Assembly: GCA_021234155.1 (NCBI GenBank)
Contig: JAJEKV010000058.1
Coordinates: 1,110,987-1,174,986 of the forward strand
DNA from: Isoetes taiwanensis
Lineage: Eukaryota; Streptophyta; Lycopodiopsida; Isoetales; Isoetaceae
DNA: 64,000 nt
Direction: 5' to 3'
A program made the position numbers and the translations under genes. Every line of letters starts with the position of its first letter. The first letter of the stretch is position 1. The notes beneath the pieces were generated by a model. The model searched no databases, was not told where the DNA came from, and was given only the letters and a program-made list of their open reading frames with translations. This document shows, piece after piece, positions 23,546-36,178 of this stretch.

Positions 23546-25489
23546 TGCTCGATCATGTTGGCTCCAACTGCGGCAAAATAATGTCAAAGCACCACTCATT
23601 GGAAAGCTCTCGACGAGAGGAATCCAATGGCATGGACCTCACCTCCAATGGCAAGCTACGTCCTTTTGAAGGCGATTAAACAAAAGGAAGCTTCCTAGAA
23701 TGTCCACTAATAAATGCTTTGCCACCTCATTACTTTTTTTTATTAATGAGGGTGCCACCTCACCTCCTTAAAAAAAAAACTAATTTAATATTAAAAAGTT
23801 AATGGCTAGGATCTTTTGATCTAACGGTTAAGATCTGCTACACCAAATTCACTTTTTGGCACCTTCCTTGCACCTTCCCCATAAAAATCAAGGGCTAGGA
23901 TTTCGCCCTCCCCTTTGATCCAACGGTTCACAGATGGGGTGTATGCCCCCATGCATGACTTTTGCATGCCCCCATCAAAATCCAAGGGCTTAAGCTACGC
24001 CACCTCACCAACTTTTTATCCAAGGGCCAAGATCAAAACTTTATATGTAATGTGCTATTTTATGACAACCCCCATGAGTTTCTATATCCTTCTATATATA
24101 TACAAGAATTTAGCTTTACGCTAAGCTGGAAATACCTGGGATTCTGCCAAAATAACTCAATGTCCTAATAAGACGACTTTTAACCAATCTAACAGCTTTG
24201 GCTATTTTTATCTTAAATTGAATACAATTGTCAAATGTGCATTTCAAGCATATAGGAATTTAATATGCTTTATTTACTCGCAATTCATCTCCAAGGTTAA
24301 TGTGGCGGGTGCTTAATATTGTTGCTTAGTTAGCCTACTTCATATTATATTTTATATGGCATGTGCATAATGTTGTCGTGTCTGCCATGATGGTGTTGCA
24401 ACTCTTGCAAAAAATGCAAGTTTGAGATAACAACTTTGAAGTATATTTACTCCCTCAACTTGATTGAGCGATGTTGTATGCTAGATCTAAGGTTGGTAAC
24501 CAATCCATGGATGATGCCAAGATTAAGAACATAGAGCTTTTTGGACATTTTTTAGAGCTAGAGAATGAGATTGTGTGAACTTAGGCAAAAGGTGCAAAAA
24601 CTTGGTATCAAAGATGCTTAATGTAAATGTTGAGGCCTATATTCAATGGAATTGGTCTAGATACTTAGTTTGGATTCTTTAAACTTTGCCAAAATTTTTT
24701 ACATTCTCGTCATGGCTCGTTTAAATTCTTTTGGATTCCATGAGATGCGCCCAATTTCCTTAGAGAGTCTCGTATTATTTCATTTGGATTTCATGAGATG
24801 GGCCTAGATTTAATAACATCTAAGTATGTAAGGGCAAAAAAAAAAAAAAACAAATTTGTCTTCAAAGAAAAACCATTAGGTTGCATAGCTCGGCTAATGA
24901 TAAATATTCAAATATTCAAGGATTCATAGGCACTGGATTTCATTATCTATCAGAATTGAAACCTTAGATGTCAAAATCATTGAGAACGTAATGGCATATG
25001 TGAAATCCATGTAAAGAAGTAGTGCTCTCTGCAATCATAGCGAATGTATTTAGAAAGAATGGATTCTAAATTCTAATGAATGTAAATGCTAAAGGCCTAT
25101 CTTTGCCTTTGAAAAATTGCTCCCACAAAGCCGCCAGACTAGCACAGGCTCTGTTGTCAGAAACATGAAGGTAGTTTTTTGAAGGTAGTTGGGTTTTTGA
25201 CGAGTGGATCTGCATACCATCTACAGACGTTCTAAACCGATATTGTTCTTTGTTGCTAGTTTAAGAGCCAATACAAAATATTCAGATTTTAAATAGCCCC
25301 CAATCTACAATGGAAAATTGGGAATCTAGCATGGGAAGGAGGAAACGAGCGGAAGGCTGCATTCAGTCATAGCCATAAGTATCCATTTTTGCATTTTTTA
25401 TGATTTCCGGAGCAATTGATCAAAAAATCATGCCTGGCACCGTAATCCCAACTCTTCACAATTAATTCTTCTGCGAAATTCCCCCTCTT
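23546..25489. other. Intergenic, no recognised gene
   Basis: 23800-24020 contains repeated phrases such as CAAGGGCTAGGAT / CAAGGGCTTAAG and ATGCCCCCATGCAT / ATGCCCCCATCAAA, with ATCTAACGGTTAAGATC and ATCCAACGGTTCAC of the type common at plant repeat ends. No gene seen. Confidence 0.45.
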
Positions 25490-25744
25490 GAAGGTGGAAT
25501 AAGAACACCTATAGTCCGGGAACAGGTTATCTATGACAGAGTAAAGAAAGAAATGCCTGAGCTTTTAGATCAATTGGAGCATAAAAGGCTTGCTTACTAT
25601 GATATCTTGGAAGAGTACGGAGAAAATGGCTGGAAGATGACGTTTCAAGCTCCTGCAGAGGCCAAGCTGAAGAAAGGTTCGTTTCTTTCTGATCTAAATA
25701 CTAATTATGCCGAAGCAGAGGCTAGTCCAGTACTTCTAGAGTAG
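25490..25744 (+). pseudogene. Orphan exon-like fragment, unknown family
   Basis: An open stretch of about 85 codons ending in a stop at 25742-25744. It has natural-looking composition with no low complexity: IVREQVIYDRVKKEMPELL, then HKRLAYYDILEEYGENGWK. A pyrimidine-rich stretch ending in CTTGAAG lies just before it, so it may be a terminal exon. I do not recognise the family and find no partner exon nearby. It could be a captured or relict gene fragment. Confidence 0.45.
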
Positions 25745-26923
25745 CAACTACCAATAGTTGTATGCTCCTAACATAGCAGAAGCCAGCAATCTATATTATC
25801 TATTCACAAGCCATGACTAATGTCTGTCAGGGTGCCTCCCCATTAGAGCAGGAACTCAGTTTCCACGTCAACATAACCGAGTTCCCTTCGAAGAATTGGT
25901 ATGCGACCATTCCCATCGAAACCGAGTTCCCTTCGTTTTGTTTTATTCGGAGGAGTGCGTCAGTGGGTGATCCCACCGGCTGGATCCCCACTACAAGACA
26001 AACGGAGTTCCGAACTGGGGTATTCGGAAGTTCTTCGTTCCTTCCGAAAAAAGGGAGGCTGCCCTCGCCATGTCAGCAAAAATAGGTATTTGGGTTAGTA
26101 ACGGGAATGGCATTTTTTGAACTGGGTTTGACACATGGCAAAGGGAAGGTCAGTTTTTGGGCTAATGGGGAGGCACCCTAAGGGCAGAGCACAGCAAAGA
26201 GCACAACTTGTAGCAAAGGGCTTCAGACAGCGTACACAGATCAACGGCAGCCTGCCACGTTTAGCCGGAAAGTGGCCGGGAAGAGCATGCCAAAAAGTCA
26301 CTAATTCCAAAAAAAAAAATTTGCTAGTAATCTTATATATAGAAAAGATGATTATTAAAAAAAACCGGCACCAAAAAGGCATTTTGGAATTATATATACT
26401 GATTTTCAGGCATAAATTCAATGTGAAATCAGTAATAGGTATTTTTTTTTGAAAACCGTGCATTTTTTTCTCCGGCATCCTATTTGGGGGAAATTCCTTT
26501 GGATCTGGCCTGTGTTCCAGTGCGATCTGCAAGGAGTACAGTAAATAGGGCTAATTGCCAATTTATTTCGTGGAAACCAATTTCTGGGTGGTGCGGCCTA
26601 CCTGCAGGTTGATCGGCTATCTTTTATGCTTTATGTGGAGATGGAGGCATAAGGGTGATTTCGGATGGAGTACAACAGTTACATGGAGCAGTTACATGGT
26701 GCTTGGAGCCGTTGCTACCTCTTCAACTGGAAACTCCATCGCCGGGAAACAAAAGGATGCACGGCACACTATAGAAAAGCACATGTAATTCTACGTTTGG
26801 GCTTTAGATAGATGGAAAGGAAAAGAAATTGTTGAATGGGCACCTCGTCATGCTTTTGCTGCAGAAAATTTTGGCTAGAGTATATTATCCGGCCCCCCTG
26901 TGGCCCCCCTGTCACAGGCATGG
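25745..26923. other. Intergenic, possible tiny Copia trace
   Basis: Around 26178-26240 the + frame reads AQLVAKGFRQR, resembling the ARLVAKGFxQR motif of Copia reverse transcriptase, but without the neighbouring motifs. CCGAGTTCCCTTCG repeats at 25878 and 25921. Otherwise unremarkable. Confidence 0.4.
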
Positions 26924-27289
26924 TATTATCCGGCCCCCCTGTTGTATTGGAGGAGTGGAAGAGGTATTTGGTGCAGGTCGTTGGAGGAGTGGAAGAGGTA
27001 TTTGGTGCAGGTCGGTGCAGATTCGGGCCTCCGATTCGACAAGCCGCTGCGATGGTTTTGCTCATCATGGTTTTGTCAAGTTTATTATCCGGCCCCCACA
27101 GCCGGCCCCCGTCCACCGAGCATGGTATTATCCAGCCCCCCTTCCCCTCGCGACCGACAAAAACCATCGCACGGCGAATTGGAGGCCCGACCGCGACCGA
27201 CCAAGCACCAAATACCTCTTCCACTCCTCCAACGACCTGCACCAAATACCTCTTCCACTCCTCCAATACAACAGGGGGGGCGGATAATA
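26924..27289. mobile_element. Foldback element with ~130-bp inverted arms
   Basis: The left arm starts TATTATCCGGCCCCCCTGTT and the right arm is its near reverse complement ending GGATAATA. Each arm contains two tandem copies of a 40-bp unit with GGAGGAGTGGAAGAGGTATT, followed by a GGGCCTCC/GATGGTTTT block. Extra ends of the same kind (TATTATCCGGCCCCC) occur at 26883, 27084 and, with TATTATCCAGCCC, near 27126, so copies may be nested. No transposase inside. No certain target-site duplication. Confidence 0.78.
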
Positions 27290-29160
27290 AACTTGATCCC
27301 AAGCATTTGGTGCTTTGGATCGCCGCCCCTCTAATCGCTTTTAGAGCTCGGGCAATTTTTTCGTCACATTCTAAAATACTTTTCTCCAAGCAGTCTTCTA
27401 ATTCACGGTCATAATGATCTTCTCCTTTGGCTTTGGCCTCTTCATATCTACGTTAGTTGGGATCATGCTATGTTTACATTCTATGTTTTAAATTTGATTG
27501 GTCGTACCTGCACCTTTCTTTTCCCCTCGATCCTTATTTAATCTCTTTTCTTACTTCGAGCTCCGCAGTCAACGAGCCTAATAACTCTGTTTTTTACTCG
27601 TAGTTAAAAAACAATGGCTTGAGGTACAAAACGGATAAATACGACATCAATTAGATTCTACAAGACTTAGGCCCGTTGATTCCACTTTGGTCCCGATTCT
27701 TTAATGAGCACAAATCGATGGGCAACAAATAAGCAATCGACGCCGCCACATGGGATTCCATCTGCAGGGTGGAAACTCCCGAGATGGAGTCGATTATAAG
27801 AATTTTTGTGATAAATAGATGTTGCGTGAATTCTTATCGGCAGATGCACTACGAAATGATGCCAGCTAAGCTCAAGAAAGCTTCAATCACAAAACTATCA
27901 CGACTTCTGTGGAATGCTGATTCCGACACTTTGATTCCTACAAGCTGGTATTTGTTGCAAGCAAGGTTGCAATCTGCCGGCCTGGTGGAATCTGGGCCTT
28001 ACTTCAAATAGCTAACACATGGCATAGTAGGTAAATGCATTGCCTACATGATGCATGCTTAGGTGAGGTGGCGAGTTAGATGGAATTTAAAGGTAGTCCT
28101 TCAATCCAACTTGGCCAATTGTTTACATTAACATTTATAATTCCCCTATTATTATTGCCACAATTTTTGTTTTAATCACACCCTCCTCTATAGATGGTTA
28201 ACACCATGATCGCTTTAGAGGCATGGTAAGTCTGGGCTTGCAGGTAGGTGGTAATGGGGTCATATATGGTACAAGAACTTAGAATGCACAGTAGCTCTAT
28301 GTTTATATCCTTGAAACTTTGGAGAAAGCAAATTTCGTTCCATTCTCATTTTAAACACTCTAAACAAGTAGAATATCATAGCTTAACATATTGCACTTTC
28401 TGTATTGCCAACTAACAAATTTAATTTTCGCATGAGGAACTCCAACAATTGACTTAGTTCTTCTCTTCTGAACCATTTGGACTGGATATGCTGGATCCAA
28501 GCCATACCCGTCTGCACGAATCCAAAGGCCACATATAAGCAAGTGACGTTACTATTGATGTTCCATTGCAGGGTAAGAGATGATGAGTTAGAGTCACAAA
28601 TCATAAATTTTAGTGATGAGAAAGCTTGCCCGGAAGAATTAAAGGAACGTAATGACCAGGAGCTTTAAATTATGGCATTATTCCCTTTAAATTATAGGAC
28701 GGAATTTTGCCCCTGGTTTTGCGGAGCGGCGCCGCTTTTGAGACTTCCTCTGCTTGCCCTGTTCTAAGATTTTTTTTTTTGGCAGATGAAGATGCGGAAG
28801 TTTACCTTCATTCGAGCATCCTTCCTTCGGTTTCTCATGCGCAAATCTGAGGCGCAAGTCTGAGCACAGGTCTGAGGCGCAGATCTCCTTCTTTCCGTTG
28901 GCTTAGCATCCTGTTAACTGTAAGTACCCTGTTTTTTGACCCAAATCATAGAAATTGTGATGTGCCTCTATTTCTCTTCTATTCTTCCTTTTCTTTGTGG
29001 GTATTGCGCCCATTCAACCAGAACAGGTATCTTCGTATTTTATTTTGTATCAGACCACTGTTTTTAGTGATTCAACACGAGGCTTTGATTTCTCGTTTTC
29101 TATTTAGATTCGTAAATCAACATAGGAGCAGGCAGGAGAAAGAAGGAGAAGGAGAAGCAA
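27290..29160. other. Intergenic with short unassigned open frames
   Basis: Open frames at 27769-28011 and 28477-28668 have moderately natural composition but no motif I recognise. At 28840-28890 the phrase TCTGAGGCGCA repeats two to three times. 28960-29160 could be a leader of the 29161 ORF. Confidence 0.4.
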
Positions 29161-29310
29161 ATGAAGAGCCCATATACGAATTTGTCTGCCAGAGGGTCTA
29201 ATTCCTTTCCGGCATTGGATTTCAAGCAAGCCGCGAGTGCTCCGCCGAGTCTGGCGGCGCCGCTAGAGCCTTTACAAGGCGTAATGATCCTCCCACTGGA
29301 AATTACCTAG
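29161..29310 (+). CDS. Short ORF, possible first exon of an unknown gene
   Basis: ATG at 29161 opens a 49-codon frame beginning MKSPYTNLSARGSNSFPALD, rich in Ala, Pro and Ser, and less AT-rich than its surroundings. The ATG follows a purine-rich leader. A possible splice donor (GC|GTAATG) follows codon 40. No downstream exon is recognised before the purine tract. It may be a truncated gene or a captured fragment; function unknown. Confidence 0.35.
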   Translation: MKSPYTNLSARGSNSFPALDFKQAASAPPSLAAPLEPLQGVMILPLEIT

Positions 29311-29617
29311 TACATAATATGCACGCTCCTAGATTGATATTTACATTTTTCACAAATTTCTAGCATCAAAAGCTTTATTTTAGTCTTGAGCACTAGCAAA
29401 GTACAATTTCTAAAACTTGCAAAGGGTGCACAGGGCGCCGGCGTTGTACATATTAAGATAATTACTAGAAATTGAATCTTATATTATAAAGTTTTACCGT
29501 AAGTGTTGGACCATGCCCTAATTTAGATGGCTTAGATTATCAGATTGCATCCGAAGGCCAAGATTTATTGCATGACGTCTCACCACTGTGATTGGTTATT
29601 GCTTTGATCTCTTAAGA

Positions 29618-31165
29618 GGAAAGGGAAAAGGAAAAGGGAAAGGGAGGATGAAAGGGAAAATGACGGGTAAAAAGGCACGAGAAAACAGGGAAGAGGGAAA
29701 ATGGAAGGGAAAAAAGGCATAGGAAAAAGGGGAAGTGGAAAAGGGTGAGGAACGGGAAAAAGAAAAAAAATAAGATAAAAGAAAAAGAGGAGGGAGGAAA
29801 AGGAAGGGAAAAAATGCAACGGGAAAAGGGAAAGAGGGAAAGGGTGAGGAAAGGAGGAAAGGGGAAGGGAAAAGGGGGAAGAGAAAAATGATTGGAGAGA
29901 CGGAAAAAAGGCATGGGAAAATACAAAGGGAAAGGGAAAACGAAAAAGAAGGCAGAAAGAGGAAAAAGGAAGGGAAAAAGGGCACGAGGAAACGAGAGAG
30001 GAACATGGAAAAGAGGAAGAGGGGAAGGGCATGTGAAAAATTTGAAGAGAAAAAGGGTGAGGAAAGGAAAAAGAAAAGAAAGGGAAAAAGAGCATGGGAA
30101 AGGGAAAAAGAAAAAGAAAAAGAAAAAGAAAAAGAAAAAGAAAAAGAAAAAGAAAAAGAAAAAGAAAAAGAAAAAGAAAAAGAAAAAGAAAAAGAAAAAG
30201 ACGGATAGGGAAATGGGAAAAGGGAAAAGGGGAAGAGGGTGGGAAATGAGGAAAAGAAACACGTAAAAAAGGTAAGGAAAAAGGAATGGAAAAAGATATG
30301 GGAAAATAAAAATGGAAAGAGAAATGGAAATGGAAAGGGGAAGGGTGAGGAGAAAAGGGAACATGGAAAATGAGAAGGGATGAAAAAGGAAGGCAAAGGA
30401 AAAAGAAAAAGGGAGGCAAAGAGGGGGGGAGGGGAGAAAATGGAAAAAAGGAGCGAGGAAAATGGGAAAGGGGAAGATGAAATTAGCACGGGAAAAATGG
30501 AAAGAGGCAAAGGGCGAGGAAAGGGAAAGAAAGCAAGGGAAAAAGAGCATGAAAAATGAAAAAGAAAAAAGAAAAAAGGGAATAGAGAAAGGGGAAATGG
30601 AAAAGGGGAAGAGGGTGAGGAAAAGAGGAAAATGAGCACGAAAAAGGGTGGGAAAAAGGAATTGAAAAAGGCATGGAAAAAGGGAAAGGGAAAGAGAAAA
30701 GGAAAAAGAAGAGGGAAGGGAAGGAGGAAAAAGACACGGGAAAAAGGTGGAGAAAGGATGAAAAAGGAAGGAAAAAAAAGAGATGGAAAGTGGGGGAGGA
30801 AAAGGAAAAAGGGTACAAGAAAAAAGGGGAGAGAGAAATGGGAAAATGGAGGGCATGGAATAAAGAGGAAGAGGGTGGGGAAAGGAGAAAAGGGGCATAT
30901 GAAAAAGATGGAAAAAAGGAAACAAGAAAAAGGCATGAAAAAAGAAAAAGGGAAAGGGAAAAAAAAAAGAAAAGGAAGAGGAAAGGGAAAGGGAAAGGGA
31001 AAAAGGGCGCGAAAAAATTAGGAAGAAAGGGGAAAGATTGAAAAGGAAAAAGTTCATCGAAAAAGGGAAAGGAAAAAATGAAAAGGGAAAAAGGAAGGGA
31101 AGGGAGAAGGGGGTTAAAAAAAAGAAAAAATGGAGAAGGAAAAAAGAATAGGAAAAATGAGAAAA
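29618..31165 (+). repeat. 1.5-kb polypurine tract
   Basis: Almost every base on the + strand is A or G, made of irregular GGGAAA/AAAAAGG words with rare C or T (often in GGCATGGG or GGCACG). The purine asymmetry is extreme and continuous. Very long open frames in it translate as Lys/Glu/Arg or Phe/Ser/Pro/Leu runs and are not genes. Confidence 0.95.
30103..30199 (+). repeat. (AAAAAG)n microsatellite inside the purine tract
   Basis: About 16 uninterrupted hexamers of AAAAAG. It is the most regular part of the tract and the likely site of length variation. Confidence 0.95.
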
Positions 31166-31361
31166 GAAAAAAAAAGAAAGTGCGTAAGAGAATGATGAAA
31201 ACAGAAAACGCGAGATAGAGTAGAAGACAAAGGAAAGGGGAAGCGTGTCGAATACACAAAATCCATTATAGCCAGCAATGCTGGACTTAGTTTCTATTAT
31301 ATTAGATATGAATAGGAGTCTGAGATGAACAGGTTTCCGTCCACATGGGTTCCCAACTTAT

Positions 31362-31390
31362 GCCCAGCAACGCTGGGCACCATTACTAGT
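31362..31390 (+). mobile_element. Helitron-like 3' terminus (+)
   Basis: GCCCAGCAACGCTGGGC (31362-31378) forms a 7-bp stem, followed by ACCATTA and CTAG (31386-31389) and then T. This is the standard Helitron 3' end: hairpin, short spacer, CTRR, insertion before T. An element ending here would lie to the left. A related weaker hairpin, CCAGCAATGCTGG, is at about 31274. Confidence 0.72.
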
Positions 31391-33202
31391 TAGATATATT
31401 ATCGTTGAATAACTTGGAGCGACTAGCATCTGTGAATCGTTGCATAAAGAGGTACTTTTTCCTTGAATTTAGTTTGAGATTTAGATTAGAGTTCGAGAAT
31501 GCCTTCTTCAATTAAAAAATGCAATTTGAGCACCGTAAGTGCCCATGGCGTCTGTTTTTAATTCTCTCACAAAATTTGCAGAGTTATAACTTCCTTCTCG
31601 CTTAACTTCCTTCCCGCTATGGCCAGATTGTTTTTCGATGAAAAACGGACCCTCTTCCCTCCTATTTGTTTCCTTCATATTCTGCGTGCTTTTAGCTACT
31701 CTATTTGTGTCGTAGCTAAAGATAGAATTAGAACCATGGTTTCTTGACGGAAGCATTCATGCACATAACGCTGAAAATGAAAGGATACGAATGGAAAAAG
31801 CTGATGGGGTAAATCAATCGCAAATGATTTCAATTTGCACCGGATGTTGAGAACAAAAAATATCAAAAGCCTCTTTGAGCTGATCTTGCTTGCACACCTC
31901 CAAAACTTCCAAAGAAATTTTTTTCTGTTTGCCAAACTTTTGCGGCTACATCCGACTGCTTCTAATAGGGATTAAAATGCTTGCCATAATTTAGAGTCTG
32001 GTGAACACTGAGCATGGAATGAAGGGGCTTCTGGGTTTCCCCCTGTTCCTCAGCTGCTAGACACTGCATATGAAAGAAAAGGATGGCGACCAAACAGAGG
32101 GAGCTATCATAGGCGAAACATTGGGTTGCAAATCAAACGCATATACCAGCTGTTTTCAAAATAATGAAGGGTAAGTTGTAATCAGGAAATCCAGAAACGC
32201 TTATTTCATTAGACTTCATAGATAGAACGGACTAACCTTTGCGTATGTTATAATTACCTTGCTTTTGTCTCAATTCGCCACAGTTGGGCTACTTTAACAC
32301 AATCGAAAAATCAAATGTCTATATATTAGCTTTTGAAGGCAAATCCTTCAAATGTGCAGATAGCCGAGCCATCCAGTCTTTTAAGCTAATGCTTTCGGAC
32401 ATTTCCATACATATCCAAGTTTTTTTGAGCTGGTGCTTCCGGACACCGGCCTTTATTCAATTTCGACAGACATTAGAGCTTTAGCTCCATAAATCAAAGT
32501 AACACTCAAAAACAGGAATGAGAGGCCTCTGTATAATTTTTATTCCATACAGGACAGTGGAATTCCATCTACAGGGCATCGAAGTTCCATTTATAATATC
32601 GGATATAGAGGTAGGTAAGACATGCTAAAAATTCTGTATTCGTAAATAGTCAACTAAATGCCATGTTGGCCAACCAAAATTATCAATGAATCACAAATTC
32701 TTACACTTTTAGACAAATTCCAACGATGATCCTTAATACTCCAATGCAAAATTTGTATCTTCCAAAATCTCATTTTGATTAAGAGAAGGTCGATCCCCCT
32801 TCCTCGCCCGTTATGGCTGAGATAAACAAGCTTGCCCTCCTAAACTTGCATTTTTTTCCCACTTTAATGGTAGAAAATGGTGAATCCCAAGATATTTTTC
32901 TCAAGTCGAACTCGCTGGGCAAATTGCAGAACGAAGGCTTTGAGGGCCACTGCTTTCCAAATTGATTAGATGAAAAAAAGTTGGCTTCTTAAGAATGCAA
33001 GGTAGATTCAACTGTGGGAAGTAGAGTGTATCTGGGGAAGAACAGAGCATTTTGCAGTACAAATGATCGATTTGAATGCAGGGTGCTAACCTTGGGCTCC
33101 CAAATTCAAAAAAGGCCTGTATGGAAGCAGCATCAATACTGACAATATTGTGCACAAGAGCCATGCTTCTCAATTTCGATAGATTTTGAGAATCTAAATT
33201 AA
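31391..33202. other. Intergenic, no recognised gene
   Basis: AT-rich. Open frames near 31508-31935 (minus) and 32284-32484 (plus) have no motif. No repeats stand out. Confidence 0.45.
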
Positions 33203-33230
33203 CTAGTTATGGTGCCCGGCGTTGCCGGGC
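33203..33230 (-). mobile_element. Helitron-like 3' terminus (-)
   Basis: Minus strand reads GCCCGGCAACGCCGGGC (33230-33214), spacer ACCATAA, then CTAG (33206-33203) and T. The stem is perfect. An element ending here would extend to the right. Confidence 0.75.
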
Positions 33231-34057
33231 GTAACTACAAATTTATTGTAGAATTATATGAATAAAATGTTGGATTTAGGAACATATGTAGGGTTGTCAA
33301 TGGTGCTCCTTTTAAGTTATTGTCCAAGTTGGCTGTAGATGTAGATCCGAGCATACTGATCTAGAATGTTGTGTAGTTTTTATTGGTTTACAAAATGACC
33401 AACAATGTCCAACAAAGAATATGAATTAGTTGAAAAAGATACCCATAATTTAGATGTCATGTAATTCAGACGTCATGTCTACCCAAAAAAATATCTGATC
33501 TATTTTAGGTTCTTCCATTTTAACAAAGCAACCCAAGGGAAGGAAGCTTATGTATATCGTGTGCACTAAAATACTCGCATTTGGTATTGGATTCGCAGTA
33601 TGGTAAATCTCTGCTAAGTTGATATTGTTGTGATTTTTCTATTTTGTGTTGTGCATGTAGGATTACACATTTGGCTCTATATGTATTTTATTTCTTTTCT
33701 TAATCAACCCTAAATCTTTGAAATCTTTAGATGCTAAAAAAGAATTCGTTTTGCCTATTCATTCGATTGCCCATTTTTCTTATTAGTATATTAAGCCCTG
33801 GCGCCAATAGTTTACTTGAAATACTCATGAAGTTGTGGCTAGCTTTCCAAATCTAAAGGAATTGTATCTAAAAATCTAAGCCTTAGTACCAATAGTTTAT
33901 TTGGGGCTATTCATTAAGTTGTGGCTTGCTTGTCAAATCTAAAAGAGTTATCTCAAAATACTGTGAGAGGTGATTAAAGAACATGTGCATGCATCATAAA
34001 GAAATGCAACAAATGCATGTTAATCACAAAAAACATGCATCTATTATGAACAAACAC

Positions 34058-34165
34058 ATGTCCCAGCTCTATAGGTCTTTCTAGATGTTCATGACATGTG
34101 AATATAGCCTAATGTCCCAGCTCTATAGGTCTTTCTAGATGTTCATGATATGTGAATATAGCCTA
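34058..34165 (+). repeat. Tandem duplication, 54-bp unit, two copies
   Basis: ATGTCCCAGCTCTATAGGTC starts at 34058 and again at 34112; the units are almost identical. Confidence 0.9.
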
Positions 34166-34445
34166 ATGTTTATGACATGTACATTGGAGCATGTGGCACT
34201 TCTCTAATAAACCATTTGCCACACAATTGCAACCCGAATGTAATGTATACAATATACACACGTTTCTACTTTTGCAATTTCATCCTATTCTATTTTGCAA
34301 TATCCTAGTTTGCATCGTGTTACATAACAATTATTGACATTTTATTTATCACAATATTATCTATTATCCATTGTTCTGAAGTAGAAATCATCTAAGAAAT
34401 GTGGTCTCTATGCCACCCTATACTGGTTTAGTATAGCGTGCAGAT

Positions 34446-34545
34446 GATCTTAGGGAATTAAATAGAAAATATTAGTCTTTGCAAGGGAAGCACAGGATCT
34501 TAAAGAATTGAGTAGAAAATATTGTTCTTTGCAAGGGAGGCGACA
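34446..34545 (+). repeat. Tandem duplication, 50-bp unit, two copies
   Basis: GATCTTAGGGAATTAAATAG (34446) and GATCTTAAAGAATTGAGTAG (34496) begin units that both continue AAAATATT and TCTTTGCAAGGGA. Moderately diverged. Confidence 0.85.
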
Positions 34546-35302
34546 AAAAGGTTCAGTATCTTCATCTGCATATTCACATTTTGACTTGATATTCTCACAT
34601 ATATTTGATGGCAATTGATGCCTACATTGTATAGTGAACAAACTCAGTTCAACAGAGGAACTTACTTTAATAACTCCAAGCTAGTATAATATTAATTCTT
34701 TAGATGCACGGCGCCCTCTGTTTTTTGTCCCAAATAATGCAGAGAGTGGTAGAGCATTTCCTTGTTTGTCAAGAAACTATTCCTGGCACTAATTGAATTC
34801 CTTAATGAAACACATTGCCAATAACATAATAAGACAATGAAAAGTATCCCCATGCGTCCTGTGTGAGCTATGTCAGGGATTTGTTGGTAATTACTTGTGA
34901 TTGGAAAAAGGAAAAATATATGATGATACTCTGTGATCTTGAATGATCTAAATGCCACTGGTACATAGTTCAAAATCAATGGGACGTCCTTGCCCTAAAG
35001 GTCTAAACTGAGTCTCTGTTCTAGTCTATGTTCTGCCATGAGTGTTTACAGAGCAACTTGTGAATACCCATAGGAACAATTAAAATAAAGAAGTAAATGA
35101 TTAGGGTTTCACACCTGTGTATGCATAAAAACATATTAGAACACAACCATCTTGAAGAGAATGAAGATTTTTGTAATGTCAACCACATGCAGCAGAGACA
35201 TCTGCAAGACATAAATATATGCAATAAGATAAACCAAGGACTTGGCATTTATCACTCAATGCATGCAAAGCACATGGAATATTGAAGCTCAAAGAAAGTA
35301 CC

Positions 35303-35398
35303 TCTTATTGGATCAGAGTGTGATTCACCAATTATGCAACAGCCGAATAATCTTATTGGATCAGACTGTGATTCACCAATGATGCAACAGCCGAATAA
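35303..35398 (+). repeat. Tandem duplication, 48-bp unit, two copies
   Basis: TCTTATTGGATCAGAGTGTG at 35303 and TCTTATTGGATCAGACTGTG at 35351; the units differ at only a few positions. Confidence 0.9.
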
Positions 35399-36115
35399 AT
35401 TGACCAATTCTTATAGACCAATTCTTGTGGGTGTTTGCTCTGACAGATATGTCATTTGAGTATCTTCTATGATGGGTTGCAGTGCCAGTTATCAGATGCT
35501 TTGTTCAGCCTAATTGCTGCATGTTATTTGAGCACAGCCAGCACTGTGGCTGCTAATCCATTTTGATTGTTGCATGCCGTTTAAGCACATCCAGTTTTGA
35601 GCACAACCAGCACCATGCCTGCTAACTCATCTTGATTATTTGAGCATATCCAGCACCATGCCTGTCATATTTTAACTCGTTACTCAATAAACAAATATAA
35701 ATCTAACTCCTAGTATAAACCTGTATATGCTATCACAAATCTAAGACATAATAACATTTACATTTAGCTACAAATTGTTTTTTGAAAAGGTTGAGCATAA
35801 AGTAGCACAAATAATTTCTTTTTGTGCAGACAAATAGCACGTCACTTCCCCCATGTGTATCCTATTGCTATGGAATTTAACATTTAAGATAGGATTCCGT
35901 TGCTTGAATGGAATGAATGATGTACTTCTACATGATAATACAGAGTTTTTGTATCTAAAACATAATTATTCACCTTCCATGCATTATGCCAGCATCATTG
36001 GAGCGCTGTAAGTTTTGTTGTGGCTATAGTAATTGTGTTCTAGGAGTAAAGGTATATGCATAGAATCTTGTGGCGTAAACAATTCTCCTGTGCTTTCCTG
36101 TATGGGCCCGCTTAT

Positions 36116-36178
36116 ACTGCATAAATATTAATACATATACTGCATAAATATTAATGCATATACTGCATAAGTATTAAT
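36116..36178 (+). repeat. Three-copy 22-bp tandem repeat
   Basis: ACTGCATAAATATTAATACA-type units follow one another three times, with single-base differences. Confidence 0.85.

Noticed and set aside
26175-26245. AQLVAKGFRQR as a Copia reverse transcriptase fragment
   Set aside because: Only about 11 residues match and no flanking Copia motifs are present; kept as a remark, not as an element.
26769-27414. Overlapping open frames of 144-206 codons on both strands
   Set aside because: They follow the foldback element's repeated arms and have mirrored, low-information content; no family motif.
29580-31259. Very long open frames (up to 481 codons) on the minus strand, and shorter Lys/Glu frames on the plus strand
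   Set aside because: They arise from the purine tract: almost no stop codons can occur in pure purine/pyrimidine sequence of this kind. Composition is Phe/Ser/Pro/Leu or Lys/Glu/Arg only and several frames are open at once.
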